From assembly GCF_000195335.1 (NCBI RefSeq), contig NC_015387.1, positions 620,001-684,000 of the forward strand: a DNA stretch of 64,000 nucleotides. Direction: 5' to 3'. Of this stretch, positions 8,721 through 17,707 are shown piece after piece. This stretch comes from Marinithermus hydrothermalis DSM 14884. GTDB taxonomy: Bacteria > Deinococcota > Deinococci > Deinococcales > Marinithermaceae. Position 1 is the stretch's first letter. Every line of letters starts with the position of its first letter. The notes beneath the pieces are model-generated. The model saw nothing but the letters and a program-made list of their open reading frames with translations, had not been told where the DNA came from and made no database searches. The position numbers were made by a program, and so were the translations under genes.

Positions 8721-9297
8721 CGCCCGGATCGTACGCCACACCACCGAAACCCAGGTGCAGCTCGAGCTGGGCCTTGACGGGCCGGTCGGGGGCGAGGTTC
8801 GTACTGGCCTGCCTTTCCTGGACCACATGCTCCTCCAGCTCCAACGACACGGCCGGTTTCACCTCGAGGTGCGCGCCCAGGGGGATCTCGAGGTGGACGT
8901 GCACCACCTGGTGGAGGACGTGGGGATTACCTTGGGGCAGGCCGTGAAGCAGGCGGTGGGGGACGCGCGGGGTATCGAGCGGTACGCGGACGCGTTCGCT
9001 CCGATGGATGAGACGCTGGTGCACGTGGTGCTGGATGTTTCGGGGCGTCCGCACCTGGCCTTTGAGCCGGAGCGGCTCGAGGTGGTGGGGGCGCCGGGGG
9101 GCGTGAACGTGTTTCACCTGCGCGAGTTCTTGCGGGGATTGGTGAACCACGCGGGGTTGACGCTGCACCTTCGAGTCCTCGCGGGGCGCGAGGCGCATCA
9201 CGTGATCGAGGCGAGCTTCAAGGCGCTCGCGCGGGCGTTGTTCCAGGCGACGCGCTTGACGCGGGCGGATTTGCCAAGCACGAAAGAGGTGCTGTAA
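8713..9297 (+). CDS. hisB: Imidazoleglycerol-phosphate dehydratase
   Basis: HisB dehydrates imidazoleglycerol phosphate to imidazole-acetol phosphate, the step before HisC. The 194-residue monofunctional form has the metal-binding motifs FLDHMLLQLQRHG, DVHHLVEDVGITLGQA and NHAGLTLHLRVL...AHHVIEASFKA. There is no fused phosphatase domain. The start at ATG 8713 overlaps the end of hisC by 8 nt; AAGGAGG abuts the ATG, so initiation probably relies on coupling. A longer in-frame reading runs back into hisC and is not credible as protein. Confidence 0.95.
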   Translation: MRNARIVRHTTETQVQLELGLDGPVGGEVRTGLPFLDHMLLQLQRHGRFHLEVRAQGDLEVDVHHLVEDVGITLGQAVKQAVGDARGIERYADAFAPMDETLVHVVLDVSGRPHLAFEPERLEVVGAPGGVNVFHLREFLRGLVNHAGLTLHLRVLAGREAHHVIEASFKALARALFQATRLTRADLPSTKEVL

Positions 9298-9302
9298 ACG
9301 CG

Positions 9303-9902
9303 ATGCGGGCGTTGTTGATCGATTACGGTTCCGGCAACCTACGCTCGGCGGCTAAGGCGCTCGAGGCCGCCGGGTTTCGGGTGCGGGTCTCCGCTGATCC
9401 GCGGGAGGCGGCCCGCGCCGAGCTGCTCGTTTTGCCCGGCCAGGGGCATTTCGGTCAGGTGATGGGGGCGTTCAGGGCCTCGGGGTTTGAGGAGGCGGTG
9501 CGCGCGCACCTCGAGGCGGGCAGGCCGTTTCTGGGGATCTGCGTGGGGCTGCAGCTATTGTACGAGGGGTCGGAGGAAGCGCCGGGGCATCCTGGGCTGG
9601 GCGTGATTCCGGGTACCGTCCGGCGCTTTGCGGCGCGCAAGGTGCCGCACATGGGTTGGAACCCGGTGCGCTTTGACCCCGATAGCGCGTTTGCGTCCCT
9701 CGAGGGACGGCACTTTTACTTCGTGCACTCGTACTACGGCCCGGTCGTGGACGGCACGGTCGGGACCAGCGAGTACGCGGGTACGCCTTTCACCGCCGTG
9801 TACGCTCGCGGACTTGTGGTCGCCCCGCAGTTCCACCCGGAGAAGAGCGGGCGGGCGGGGCTGGTGTTCCTCGAGGCGTTGCGCGCTTACTTCGCGGCGT
9901 GA
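9303..9902 (+). CDS. hisH: Imidazole glycerol phosphate synthase, glutaminase subunit
   Basis: HisH supplies ammonia from glutamine to HisF, which is not encoded here. The 199-residue class I glutamine amidotransferase has its nucleophile Cys80 in GICVGLQLLY and the His178/Glu180 pair in QFHPEKSG. The N-terminus, LLIDYGSGNLRSAAKALE, is typical of the family. It closes the his operon, 5 nt after hisB, and its last 16 bp overlap the 3' end of the convergent PfkB kinase gene. No terminator fits between them. Confidence 0.95.
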   Translation: MRALLIDYGSGNLRSAAKALEAAGFRVRVSADPREAARAELLVLPGQGHFGQVMGAFRASGFEEAVRAHLEAGRPFLGICVGLQLLYEGSEEAPGHPGLGVIPGTVRRFAARKVPHMGWNPVRFDPDSAFASLEGRHFYFVHSYYGPVVDGTVGTSEYAGTPFTAVYARGLVVAPQFHPEKSGRAGLVFLEALRAYFAA

Positions 9903-10816
9903 AGGGGGGTCTCGAGGTCCTCGCGGGTGATGAGCCGGCCTTGAGCGCCCACGGCGGTCGTGACTAGGGCTCCGGCGATGTTCGCCATGCGGGCCGCGGT
10001 GAGGAGGTCGTGGCCTTCGAGGATCGCGTGGGCGAACGCCGCGGTGTACGCGTCGCCTGCGCCGGTCGAGTCCACCACGCCTTCCACGGGGTACGGTTCG
10101 ACGAGCTCCTGCTCCTCCGGTGTGACGACGATCGAGCCGAGGGGGCCGACCTTGACGATGACGCGTTGTAGTTCGTAGGCGTGTAGGGCCTGCACGCCTT
10201 CGCTGATGGAGCTCGCGCCGGTCAGGGTGAGGAGCTCGTGCTGGTTCATCAAGAGGTAGTCCACGCCTTTGAGGTACTCTAAGAGCTCCTTGCCCGCGAT
10301 GCGGACCGCGCCGCTACCGAGGTCCGCGAAGATGGGGATGTTGCGTTTTTTAGCGGCGTTAAGGGCCTTTACGGCGTACTCGCGTTGGGGACCGCCCGCG
10401 AGGGCGTACGCGGAGACGACCAGGCCGTCGATCTGATCCAGGGAGCGCGGCCGGAACTCGGAGGCGTCCAGGTACCGGTTTGCACCGGGGTGCGAGACCA
10501 TGGAGCGCTCCCCGCCCGAGACCACGAAGATCAGCACGGAGGAGGTGGTGTGCTCCGCGTCCTCCTGAAGGTGCTTGAGCTCGACCCCGGTTTGTTTGAT
10601 CCTCGAGAGGGCCAGGTCGCTGAATGAATCTTTGCCGACGCGTGCCGCTAAGAACACCTTGTGCCCTAAGCTGGCGAGGTTCGCGGCGATGGTCGCGCCG
10701 GCCCCGCCGGGTTTCATGAGTGCGCGTTTGGCAGGGACCTCCTCCCCCGCTTCCGGGATTCGATCCAAGAAATAGATAAGATCCACCGAGACGTCGCCCA
10801 CTACGAAAAACCGCAT
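9887..10816 (-). CDS. PfkB-family (ribokinase-like) carbohydrate kinase
   Basis: This 309-residue protein belongs to the PfkB family of sugar and nucleoside kinases, which transfer phosphate from ATP to a hydroxymethyl group. Visible signatures are the N-terminal glycine-rich substrate loop (KPGGAGATIAANLASLG, about 35-51), an asparagine-containing segment LLMNQHELLTLTG, and the C-terminal anion-hole motif DSTGAGDAYTAAF with the catalytic Asp. The substrate cannot be read from sequence; ribokinase, fructokinase or adenosine/cytidine-type kinase are all possible. The promoter upstream carries a palindromic -10. Confidence 0.85.
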   Translation of the reverse strand: MRFFVVGDVSVDLIYFLDRIPEAGEEVPAKRALMKPGGAGATIAANLASLGHKVFLAARVGKDSFSDLALSRIKQTGVELKHLQEDAEHTTSSVLIFVVSGGERSMVSHPGANRYLDASEFRPRSLDQIDGLVVSAYALAGGPQREYAVKALNAAKKRNIPIFADLGSGAVRIAGKELLEYLKGVDYLLMNQHELLTLTGASSISEGVQALHAYELQRVIVKVGPLGSIVVTPEEQELVEPYPVEGVVDSTGAGDAYTAAFAHAILEGHDLLTAARMANIAGALVTTAVGAQGRLITREDLETPLHAAK

Positions 10817-10889
10817 CTGCCCTCCTCAGGTTTCCTCGAATTTAATTGTGCTCCCATCTTACACCACGGGAGCGCCGGGTTTGGCAACT

Positions 10890-10904
10890 CCGCTATTATA
10901 GCGG
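10890..10904 (-). promoter_or_regulatory. Promoter of PfkB kinase gene, -10 inside an inverted repeat
   Basis: The minus strand carries a perfect TATAAT (10895-10900) embedded in the palindrome CCGCTATTATAGCGG. No strong -35 precedes it. It lies about 75 bp upstream of the kinase start, and a second possible -10 (TAAGAT) sits nearer the gene. The palindrome might be an operator or an artefact of the -10 itself. Confidence 0.45.
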
Positions 10905-10930
10905 CCCACCCGCGGGATGACCAGGGATGG

Positions 10931-12260
<1,330 letters not shown>

Positions 12261-12270
12261 ACTGCCCTCT

Positions 12271-12300
12271 ATTCTAACCGGGCCGCGGCCGATGGTTAAA
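12271..12300 (-). promoter_or_regulatory. carD promoter
   Basis: On the minus strand TTTAAC (12295-12300) and TAGAAT (12271-12276) are separated by 18 bp. The -10 ends 10 nt before the carD ATG at 12260, leaving at most a few untranslated bases. The -35 overlaps the end of the upstream phosphoesterase gene. Confidence 0.6.
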
Positions 12301-13045
12301 AGGACGCCACCCGCCAGCGCAGCACCTCAGGGCTTACGACGAGCTCGAGGTACTGGTTCCGGTCCAGCGCGTCAATCAAGGCGATGCCGTGCGGCTCGAG
12401 GATCTGGATGCCTTGGGGCATCGCGGTGTGCCCGTACACGCCGAACCGGTACCCCATGCGCGCGAGGTACTCGGGGTGCGTGCGCCACCAGCGCTTCGCT
12501 TCGTCGCTTTGGTAGAACATCGCGTCGTACGCCTGCAGCCAGGGGGCCGGCCCGACATGGGCGAAGTGCACGCCGTGCAGCCGGTACTCTCGGGGAAAGG
12601 CGTGGATCCACGCCTGGAGTTCCTCCGGTAGCGCGAGCCCCCCGCGGTCGGGATCGAACTCGGCGTGCACGATTCCGGAGGCATTCCCGAGCAAAGGGTG
12701 CCGTTCCAGCACGGCCGCCTCGTGGTTCCCTAAAAGCACGATCGCGTGCCCCTGGGCGGCCTCCACGTACCGCTTGAGGCGCCACAGGCCCCGCACCTGC
12801 GCTCGAGCCGCGGCCTTGAGGTGCGCGGGGTTTTGGGGGTCGTAGGGCTCGAGGCCCGTGAGGCGCGTGTACTGGGCAGCGGTCTTGGGGTGGATCAGGT
12901 CCCCGAGGAGGACGACCCGGTACCGTCCGTCGCGCACGGGCAGGGTGGGTAACAGCGTCTCGTCCGCGGCCTGGGCCCGCTTCAGAGCCTGCCAGAGCCG
13001 GCCGAACGCCGCGTGCACATCCCCGATGGCCACTACCTTAACCAT
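12296..13045 (-). CDS. Calcineurin-like metallophosphoesterase
   Basis: The 249-residue product has the dinuclear-metal phosphoesterase motifs in order: AIGDVHAAFGR (Asp9, His11), VVLLGDLIHPK, VLLGNHEA, and a late VYGHTAMPQG, so it is probably catalytically competent. Substrate is not readable; protein phosphatase, nucleotide phosphatase or nuclease remain possible. Its start overlaps the end of the Rad52/DdrA-like gene by 8 nt, so the two are translationally coupled and may act together. No signal peptide is seen. Confidence 0.85.
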   Translation of the reverse strand: MVKVVAIGDVHAAFGRLWQALKRAQAADETLLPTLPVRDGRYRVVLLGDLIHPKTAAQYTRLTGLEPYDPQNPAHLKAAARAQVRGLWRLKRYVEAAQGHAIVLLGNHEAAVLERHPLLGNASGIVHAEFDPDRGGLALPEELQAWIHAFPREYRLHGVHFAHVGPAPWLQAYDAMFYQSDEAKRWWRTHPEYLARMGYRFGVYGHTAMPQGIQILEPHGIALIDALDRNQYLELVVSPEVLRWRVASF

Positions 13046-13622
13046 GCGCTTGCTTCAAGAGGTTGCGCAGTTCCCCGTACAGCCGCCGGGTTTCCTCCGG
13101 GGTCTTGCCGTACCCGCCGTAGCGCGTGATGATCCGGGCCGCTTCCATCCCCAGCCCGGCGTCCTTGAGCCGTTCAACCAGCCGGTCGATGAGCTCTTGA
13201 GGTTCGGGTTTGCGCTCTTCTGGAAGGGATGGTGGGGTGAAGCGGCCGGTCTCTGGGTCGTAAGCTACCCACCGCTTCTCCAGCCGGTACAGGTCCCGCC
13301 CCACCCCGAACTTGACCGCCGCGCGTTTCAGGGCGTCGGAGAAGGCGGCTTTGAGGCTATCGCCTTCCCCCACGTCCTCCTTGGTGATGCCGAGCACGGT
13401 CAGGCGGCACTTGACCGCGGGGGGCGCGGTGGAAAGGACCTCGTACGCGTCGAACCACCCCTCGGGCCCCACCACCCGGTCGAGGCGCTCGAGGACGGCG
13501 CGTGCGTCCACGTACGGCACGACGAGGGCGCGGCGCTTGTCCTTGGAGAGGGTTTCGATGCGCCACTGGATCGCTTCGGGAGGGAAGGGTTCGGCGAGGC
13601 GTGCCCATACGGTTTCGCTCAT
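13038..13622 (-). CDS. Rad52/DdrA-like single-strand annealing protein
   Basis: This 194-residue protein resembles the Rad52/22 family that includes Deinococcus DdrA, which binds single-stranded DNA ends. The family core is visible at about residues 70-120: CRLTVLGITKEDVGEGDSLK then AFSDALKRAAVKFGVG, the conserved DALKRA helix. The C-terminal third, YGGYGKTPEETRRLYGEL, is probably a small accessory module. It starts at ATG 13622, 7 nt after a TAGAAT -10, so it is probably leaderless. The adjacent phosphoesterase is coupled to it. Role in DNA repair is inferred from the family. Confidence 0.75.
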   Translation of the reverse strand: MSETVWARLAEPFPPEAIQWRIETLSKDKRRALVVPYVDARAVLERLDRVVGPEGWFDAYEVLSTAPPAVKCRLTVLGITKEDVGEGDSLKAAFSDALKRAAVKFGVGRDLYRLEKRWVAYDPETGRFTPPSLPEERKPEPQELIDRLVERLKDAGLGMEAARIITRYGGYGKTPEETRRLYGELRNLLKQAHG

Positions 13623-13629
13623 CAGCTCG

Positions 13630-13635
13630 ATTCTA
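13630..13635 (-). promoter_or_regulatory. -10 box of the Rad52/DdrA-like gene
   Basis: TAGAAT on the minus strand ends 7 nt before ATG 13622, implying a leaderless message. A TTGTCC lies 21 bp upstream, too far for a standard -35. Confidence 0.5.
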
Positions 13636-13655
13636 AACCCGGGATGGGGGAGGGC

Positions 13656-13684
13656 TGGACAAAATCAGGACTCCGTGCTAACTT
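13656..13684 (+). promoter_or_regulatory. tRNA-Ala promoter
   Basis: TGGACA (13656-13661) and TAACTT (13679-13684) are separated by 17 bp, and the tRNA begins 15 nt after the -10. The region is shared with the divergent Rad52/DdrA-like gene. Confidence 0.55.
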
Positions 13685-13698
13685 AATCCTTGCGGCGT

Positions 13699-13774
13699 GG
13701 GGCCGTAGCTCAGTTGGGAGAGCGCGTGAATCGCACTCACGAGGTCAGGGGTTCAAATCCCCTCGGCTCCACCA
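13699..13774 (+). tRNA. tRNA-Ala (anticodon CGC)
   Basis: The 76-nt gene folds into a full cloverleaf: acceptor GGGGCCG/CGGCTCC with the G3-U70 pair that marks alanine tRNAs, D-arm GCTC...GAGC, anticodon stem CGTGA/TCACG around ATCGCAC (anticodon CGC, reading GCG), T-arm AGGGG-TTCAAAT-CCCCT, and an encoded CCA end. Confidence 0.97.
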
Positions 13775-13781
13775 AGAAAGC

Positions 13782-13813
13782 CCGGGCGGCCAGGAGGCCG
13801 CCCGGAGCGTTTT
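13782..13813 (+). terminator. Terminator after tRNA-Ala
   Basis: A 10-bp perfect stem (CCGGGCGGCC / GGCCGCCCGG, 4-nt loop) is followed by AGCGTTTT. Confidence 0.8.
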
Positions 13814-13816
13814 GGG

Positions 13817-14251
13817 TTAGCGCGTGGCGCACAACCCCCACAACGCGACCCCCCCTCCCGAGCGCCGCAAGGCGATCACCCAGTCCCCGTTGCGCGTATC
13901 GATGAGCATAACCCGGACGTACGGGCTTTTAGCGATCGCGGTTCGGTTGCCGAGTACGAGCCCCGCCCGCTCCAACGCGCGCACCTCATCCGTCCATGCC
14001 CGTACGCCCGGACGTAGCCGCACCTTGAACACCAGGACCTGGGAACGGCAGGGCAGGCCAAGCGTCGCGGCTTGCCGTTGCACGGCGAGTTGCATGCCCA
14101 GGTAAGCGAGAGGCGCCTCGAGCCAGCGTGCGGGCGTGAAAGGCGAGGGGAGGGGGGTCCAACGCACCTCCGCGCCGCTCTTCGAGCCCGCGCACGCTGC
14201 AAGCCCCACTAAAAGACCGGCCGTGACCCAGCAACGCCAACCTCTCCCCAC
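13817..14251 (-). CDS. Small lipoprotein of unknown function
   Basis: The 144-residue product begins with a lipoprotein signal peptide ending LVGLAAC (Cys20) and is otherwise unrecognised. Two further cysteines (in LGLPCRSQ and WGLCATR) could form a disulfide outside the cytoplasm. The start is GTG 14251, with AGGGAGG upstream. A GCATTAATGC palindrome at 14269-14278 may be part of its promoter. It stands alone between the tRNA terminator and queC. Confidence 0.65.
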   Translation of the reverse strand: MGRGWRCWVTAGLLVGLAACAGSKSGAEVRWTPLPSPFTPARWLEAPLAYLGMQLAVQRQAATLGLPCRSQVLVFKVRLRPGVRAWTDEVRALERAGLVLGNRTAIAKSPYVRVMLIDTRNGDWVIALRRSGGGVALWGLCATR

Positions 14252-14308
14252 CCGAAAGGCGCCTCCCTTCGCATTAATGCTACTGGAAGGGGAGTGGTTC
14301 CCGTGAAG

Positions 14309-15010
14309 CTAACGCGCCTCCTGGGCGTACAACTCTCGCCCCTTGGGGGTGGCGAGGTCGGGCCGGCCGGCCTCGATCAAGGCCCGGTCGCGGATGCGAC
14401 ACGAGTCGCACAAGCCGCAGGGTTCCTCGCCCCCCTGGTAGCAGCTCCAGGTGCGTTCGATCGGCACGCCTAACGCGAGCGCGCGCCGGACGATATCCGC
14501 CTTCGTGTCCATCACCAAAGGCGCGACGAGCCGGGGGGCCTGCCCCTCCAGGCCGGCCTTGGTGGCGAGGTTGGCGAGGCGCTGGAAGGCCTCGAGGTAC
14601 TCCGGCCGGCAGTCCGGGTAGCCGGAGTAATCCACGGCGTTGATTCCCAGGTAGATAGCCTCCGCGCCCCGCGCCTCCGCGAGGGAGAGGGCGATGGCCA
14701 AAAAGACCGTGTTGCGCCCCGGTACGTAAGTGGGGGGGATCACCTCCGGGTTGACGCCCCCGGTCGGCACCTGGATCGTGGGGTCGGTCAAGGCGCTGCC
14801 GCCCCACTGCGCGAGGTTCACCTCGAGAACGTAATGCTCCTGAATGCCTAAGGCTTTGGCGACCTCCTTCGCGGCGGTGAGCTCACGGGTGTGCCGCTGG
14901 CCGTACGCGAAGGAAAGAGCGATGACCTCGTACCCGTCCGCGAGGGCCTGGGCCGCCGCGGTGGCGGAGTCCAGCCCTCCGGAGAGCAAAGCCACGGCTT
15001 TTGGTTTCAT
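14309..15010 (-). CDS. queC: 7-cyano-7-deazaguanine synthase
   Basis: QueC converts 7-carboxy-7-deazaguanine to preQ0 with ATP and ammonia, in queuosine synthesis. The 233-residue protein has the PP-loop [10 protein letters not shown], the [20 protein letters not shown] region, and the zinc-binding cysteines in [18 protein letters not shown] start at ATG 15010 ([12 protein letters not shown]), which overlaps the queE stop as TGATG. A longer in-frame reading starting at 15112 would run back through queE and is not supported. Confidence 0.95.
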   Translation of the reverse strand: MKPKAVALLSGGLDSATAAAQALADGYEVIALSFAYGQRHTRELTAAKEVAKALGIQEHYVLEVNLAQWGGSALTDPTIQVPTGGVNPEVIPPTYVPGRNTVFLAIALSLAEARGAEAIYLGINAVDYSGYPDCRPEYLEAFQRLANLATKAGLEGQAPRLVAPLVMDTKADIVRRALALGVPIERTWSCYQGGEEPCGLCDSCRIRDRALIEAGRPDLATPKGRELYAQEAR

Positions 15011-15609
15011 CAACGTACCCCCAGTACCTTGTGCGTCTGCAGGCTGACCCGCCACTCGGGGTGCTGCAGGACGTACTCGAGAATGAGTTGCCGGCTTTTT
15101 TCGGTGCTCCACTCCGGTTGCAGGTACTTAAGTGCAGTGGGGGGCACCCGCGCGGCGTGGGTTTCGGCCCAGGCGAGGTCGCTCTGGTTCACGACCACGA
15201 CCTTCAGCTCGTGCACGTGCGGGTAGACGGAGGGGTGTGGTGGGCGGAACTTCTTGGGGGAGAGCGTCACCCAGTCCCACGCGCCGCTGAACGGGTGGGC
15301 GCCCGAGGTCTCGAGGTGCGCCCGCAGCCCGGCCGCGCGCAGGGCGCGGCTTAGGGGCGTGAGGTCGTGCATGAGGGGCTCCCCACCGGTCACGACGACG
15401 ATCGCGGGGGAGGCGGCCTGGGCCTCGGCCACGAGCGCGTCCACGGAGCGCCAGGGGTGCTGGCTCATATCCCAGCTTTCCTTGGTGTCGCAGAACCAAC
15501 AGCCCACGTCGCACCCCGCGAGCCGGATGAAGAAGGCGCTCGTGCCCGTCCAGTGCCCTTCGCCCTGGACGGAGTGGAAGGTCTCCACCACGGGGTAGCC
15601 CTTACGCAT
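15010..15609 (-). CDS. queE: 7-carboxy-7-deazaguanine synthase
   Basis: QueE is a small radical-SAM enzyme that rearranges 6-carboxytetrahydropterin to 7-carboxy-7-deazaguanine. In the 199-residue protein the [4Fe-4S] motif is CDVGCWFC (Cys33, Cys37, Cys40), preceded by [15 protein letters not shown] and followed by VVTGGEPLM. The gene sits in the middle of queD-queE-queC, overlapping queD by 8 nt and queC by 1 nt. Confidence 0.95.
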   Translation of the reverse strand: MRKGYPVVETFHSVQGEGHWTGTSAFFIRLAGCDVGCWFCDTKESWDMSQHPWRSVDALVAEAQAASPAIVVVTGGEPLMHDLTPLSRALRAAGLRAHLETSGAHPFSGAWDWVTLSPKKFRPPHPSVYPHVHELKVVVVNQSDLAWAETHAARVPPTALKYLQPEWSTEKSRQLILEYVLQHPEWRVSLQTHKVLGVR

Positions 15610-15991
15610 CCTCGTACTCCACCCAGCTCGTGGGGGTCTCCCACACCGTGACCTTGAGCCGCACCCCTTCGGGGAGGCGGCGCTTGGTCTCGTCGTGAAT
15701 GTACTTGGCGATCATCTCGGCGGTGGTCGCGTACTCGGGGGGCAGGACCTCGTTCAGCACCGCGTGGTCCAGCCCGCCTTCGGTGACGTCCTTCTTGGCC
15801 CAGCGTAGCGTCTTGAAGTCCGCGACCATCACCGGGTGCGGCGTGTGCGCCGAGGGGTAGAGCCGGTCGGAGGTGGCTTCCACCCGCACCCGGTAGGTGT
15901 GCCCGTGCATCCGGCCGCACGGCCCATCGTAGTCCGTGATGTAGTGCGCGCTGTCAAAGGTAAACTCGGTCACCAGCTTCCAACGGGGCAT
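15602..15991 (-). CDS. queD: 6-carboxy-5,6,7,8-tetrahydropterin synthase
   Basis: QueD turns dihydroneopterin triphosphate into 6-carboxytetrahydropterin, the first dedicated queuosine step. The 129-residue protein has the FDSAHYI zinc histidine, the GPCGRMHGHTY motif with catalytic Cys and two zinc histidines, and VWETPTSWVEY at the end. It is the first gene of the operon, with GGAGGG ahead of ATG 15991. The upstream region does not match a preQ1 aptamer that I can recognise. Confidence 0.94.
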   Translation of the reverse strand: MPRWKLVTEFTFDSAHYITDYDGPCGRMHGHTYRVRVEATSDRLYPSAHTPHPVMVADFKTLRWAKKDVTEGGLDHAVLNEVLPPEYATTAEMIAKYIHDETKRRLPEGVRLKVTVWETPTSWVEYEDA

Positions 15992-16008
15992 AACCCTCCA
16001 CTCCCATG

Positions 16009-16038
16009 ACGTTAGGGCCCAAAGCCCATGCCTCCAAA
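16009..16038 (-). promoter_or_regulatory. Candidate promoter of queDEC
   Basis: On the minus strand TTTGGA (16033-16038) and TAACGT (16009-16014) are 18 bp apart, about 17 nt upstream of queD. The hexamers are moderate matches only. Confidence 0.35.
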
Positions 16039-16093
16039 CATCACAGCATAGGCCCCAAAAGGCTTGCTGACCAGCGACGGGCGCACGTTTGCC

Positions 16094-17707
16094 TCACAAG
16101 GCGCGCTCGAGCCGCGCTTGAGCCCAACGGGTTTCCGTTTCACGGCGCGCCGCGTCCCACCCCAGTTCCGCGGCGAGCAACTCCACCACGCGCTCCAGGG
16201 CTTCGCAGGCCGCGTTTCGATCCAAAAACGCCAGGCGGGTGCGCCGCGCGAGCACGTCCAGGGCGCGCACGGCGAGCTCCTCCCGGGCCGCCCACACCAC
16301 CTCGGCCTCGAGGTACGGGTGCCCCGGCGCGAGCCGCGCCCCGTACCCTTCCCCTGCGAGGGCCGCCACCCGTTCCGCCTGGTCGCCGTAGGCGTGGTGC
16401 AGGTGAGCGGCGACGTCCGGCGCGAGGTCGAAGGCCTCGGCAAGCCGCGCGGCCCCGCTCGGGTCGAAGCGCGCGGCGCCCACGAGAGGAAGCGCCGCGG
16501 TCCGGCAGGGGCCTTGGGGGGTTAGGCCCGCACGTCGCACCGCGTGCGTGACCGCGTCCTCGGCCATCTTGCGGTAGGTGGTCCACTTGCCGCCCGTGAT
16601 CGTGAGGAGGCCGGAGGGGCTTTCGAGGATCACGTGGTCCCGTGCCAGCCGCGCGGTGTCCGCCTCCTGGGGGCGGGCCACGAGGGGCCGCAGGCCGCTC
16701 CAGCGGGCCTTGATGTCCGCGCGGGTGACCTCGAGGTTAAAGTACCGGTTCACGTGTCGCAGCAGGTACTCGACCTCCTCCTCGCGCACCGGGGGGTGCG
16801 GGTCGGGTGTGGCGGGCTCGTCCGTGGTGCCGACGAGGGTGTGTCCCAGCCACGGGAGGACGAACAGCACGCGCCCGTCCTCCGTCCTGGGGATGAGCAG
16901 CCCCGTGTCCGGGGGGGAAAAACGCGCGTCGAGCACCAGGTGCACGCCCGAGCTGACCCGGAGGATGGGTGGGGCGTCGGGGTCGTCCAGGCGGCGAACC
17001 TCGTCGGCGAAGGGGCCGGTGGCGTTGATCACAACGGCGGCCGTGACCTCGAAGGCCTCGCCGGTGATTCGGTCCCGGACCGTCGCGCCCCGCACGCGGC
17101 CCTCGCGCTTGAGGAGAGCCGTGACCTCCGCGTGGTTCACGGCGACCGCGCCGTGCTGGAGCGCGGTGAGGACTATAGCGAGGTTCATGCGGGCGTCGTC
17201 GAACTGCCCGTCGTAGTACAGCACCCCCCCCACGAGCCCCTCAGGGCGCAGGATAGGGAAGCGGCGGAGGGCCTCATGGCGGGGGAGGAAGCGGCTCCAG
17301 CCGATCCCCGCCCGGCCCGCGAGCAGGTCGTAGAGCTTCAGGCCGGACCAGTAGTACGGGGCTTCCCACACCCTATAAAGGGGCGTGACGAGCGGCAGGG
17401 GGCGCGCGAGGTGCGGTGCGATCCTGAGGAGGATTCTGCGCTCGTGGAGCGCGTCCCGCACCAGGTTGAACTGCACGCGGTCCAGCCGCTTGACGGCCTG
17501 CTCCAGGTACCGCACCCCGCCGTGGATCAGCTTGGTGCTGCGCGAGGAGGTGCCGGCCGCGAAGTCGTCCCGTTCGACGAGGGCGACCTTCAGCCCCCGG
17601 CTCGCCGCGTCCAAAGCGATGCCCGCGCCGGTCGCGCCCCCGCCGATCACGAGGAGGTCGAACGCCTCCCGCTTCAAGCGCTCAAGCTGTGCCTGGCGCG
17701 TGTTCAT
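16094..17707 (-). CDS. glpD: FAD-dependent glycerol-3-phosphate dehydrogenase
   Basis: GlpD oxidises glycerol 3-phosphate to dihydroxyacetone phosphate at the inner membrane face and passes electrons to quinone. The 537-residue protein has the FAD-binding [53 protein letters not shown], and the late [19 protein letters not shown], followed by the usual helical C-terminal domain. I start it at ATG 17707, which overlaps the glpK stop as ATGA; GTG 17719 is an alternative. It follows glpK directly, forming a glycerol-use operon. No glycerol facilitator is nearby. Confidence 0.95.
   Translation of the reverse strand: MNTRQAQLERLKREAFDLLVIGGGATGAGIALDAASRGLKVALVERDDFAAGTSSRSTKLIHGGVRYLEQAVKRLDRVQFNLVRDALHERRILLRIAPHLARPLPLVTPLYRVWEAPYYWSGLKLYDLLAGRAGIGWSRFLPRHEALRRFPILRPEGLVGGVLYYDGQFDDARMNLAIVLTALQHGAVAVNHAEVTALLKREGRVRGATVRDRITGEAFEVTAAVVINATGPFADEVRRLDDPDAPPILRVSSGVHLVLDARFSPPDTGLLIPRTEDGRVLFVLPWLGHTLVGTTDEPATPDPHPPVREEEVEYLLRHVNRYFNLEVTRADIKARWSGLRPLVARPQEADTARLARDHVILESPSGLLTITGGKWTTYRKMAEDAVTHAVRRAGLTPQGPCRTAALPLVGAARFDPSGAARLAEAFDLAPDVAAHLHHAYGDQAERVAALAGEGYGARLAPGHPYLEAEVVWAAREELAVRALDVLARRTRLAFLDRNAACEALERVVELLAAELGWDAARRETETRWAQARLERAL

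Noticed and set aside
14309-15112. Longer queC reading from 15112
   Set aside because: The extra residues overlap queE in another frame; TGATG coupling puts the start at 15010.
15992-16093. preQ1 riboswitch upstream of queD
   Set aside because: The minus-strand leader shows no pseudoknot pattern I could match to any preQ1 class; only a candidate promoter is left.
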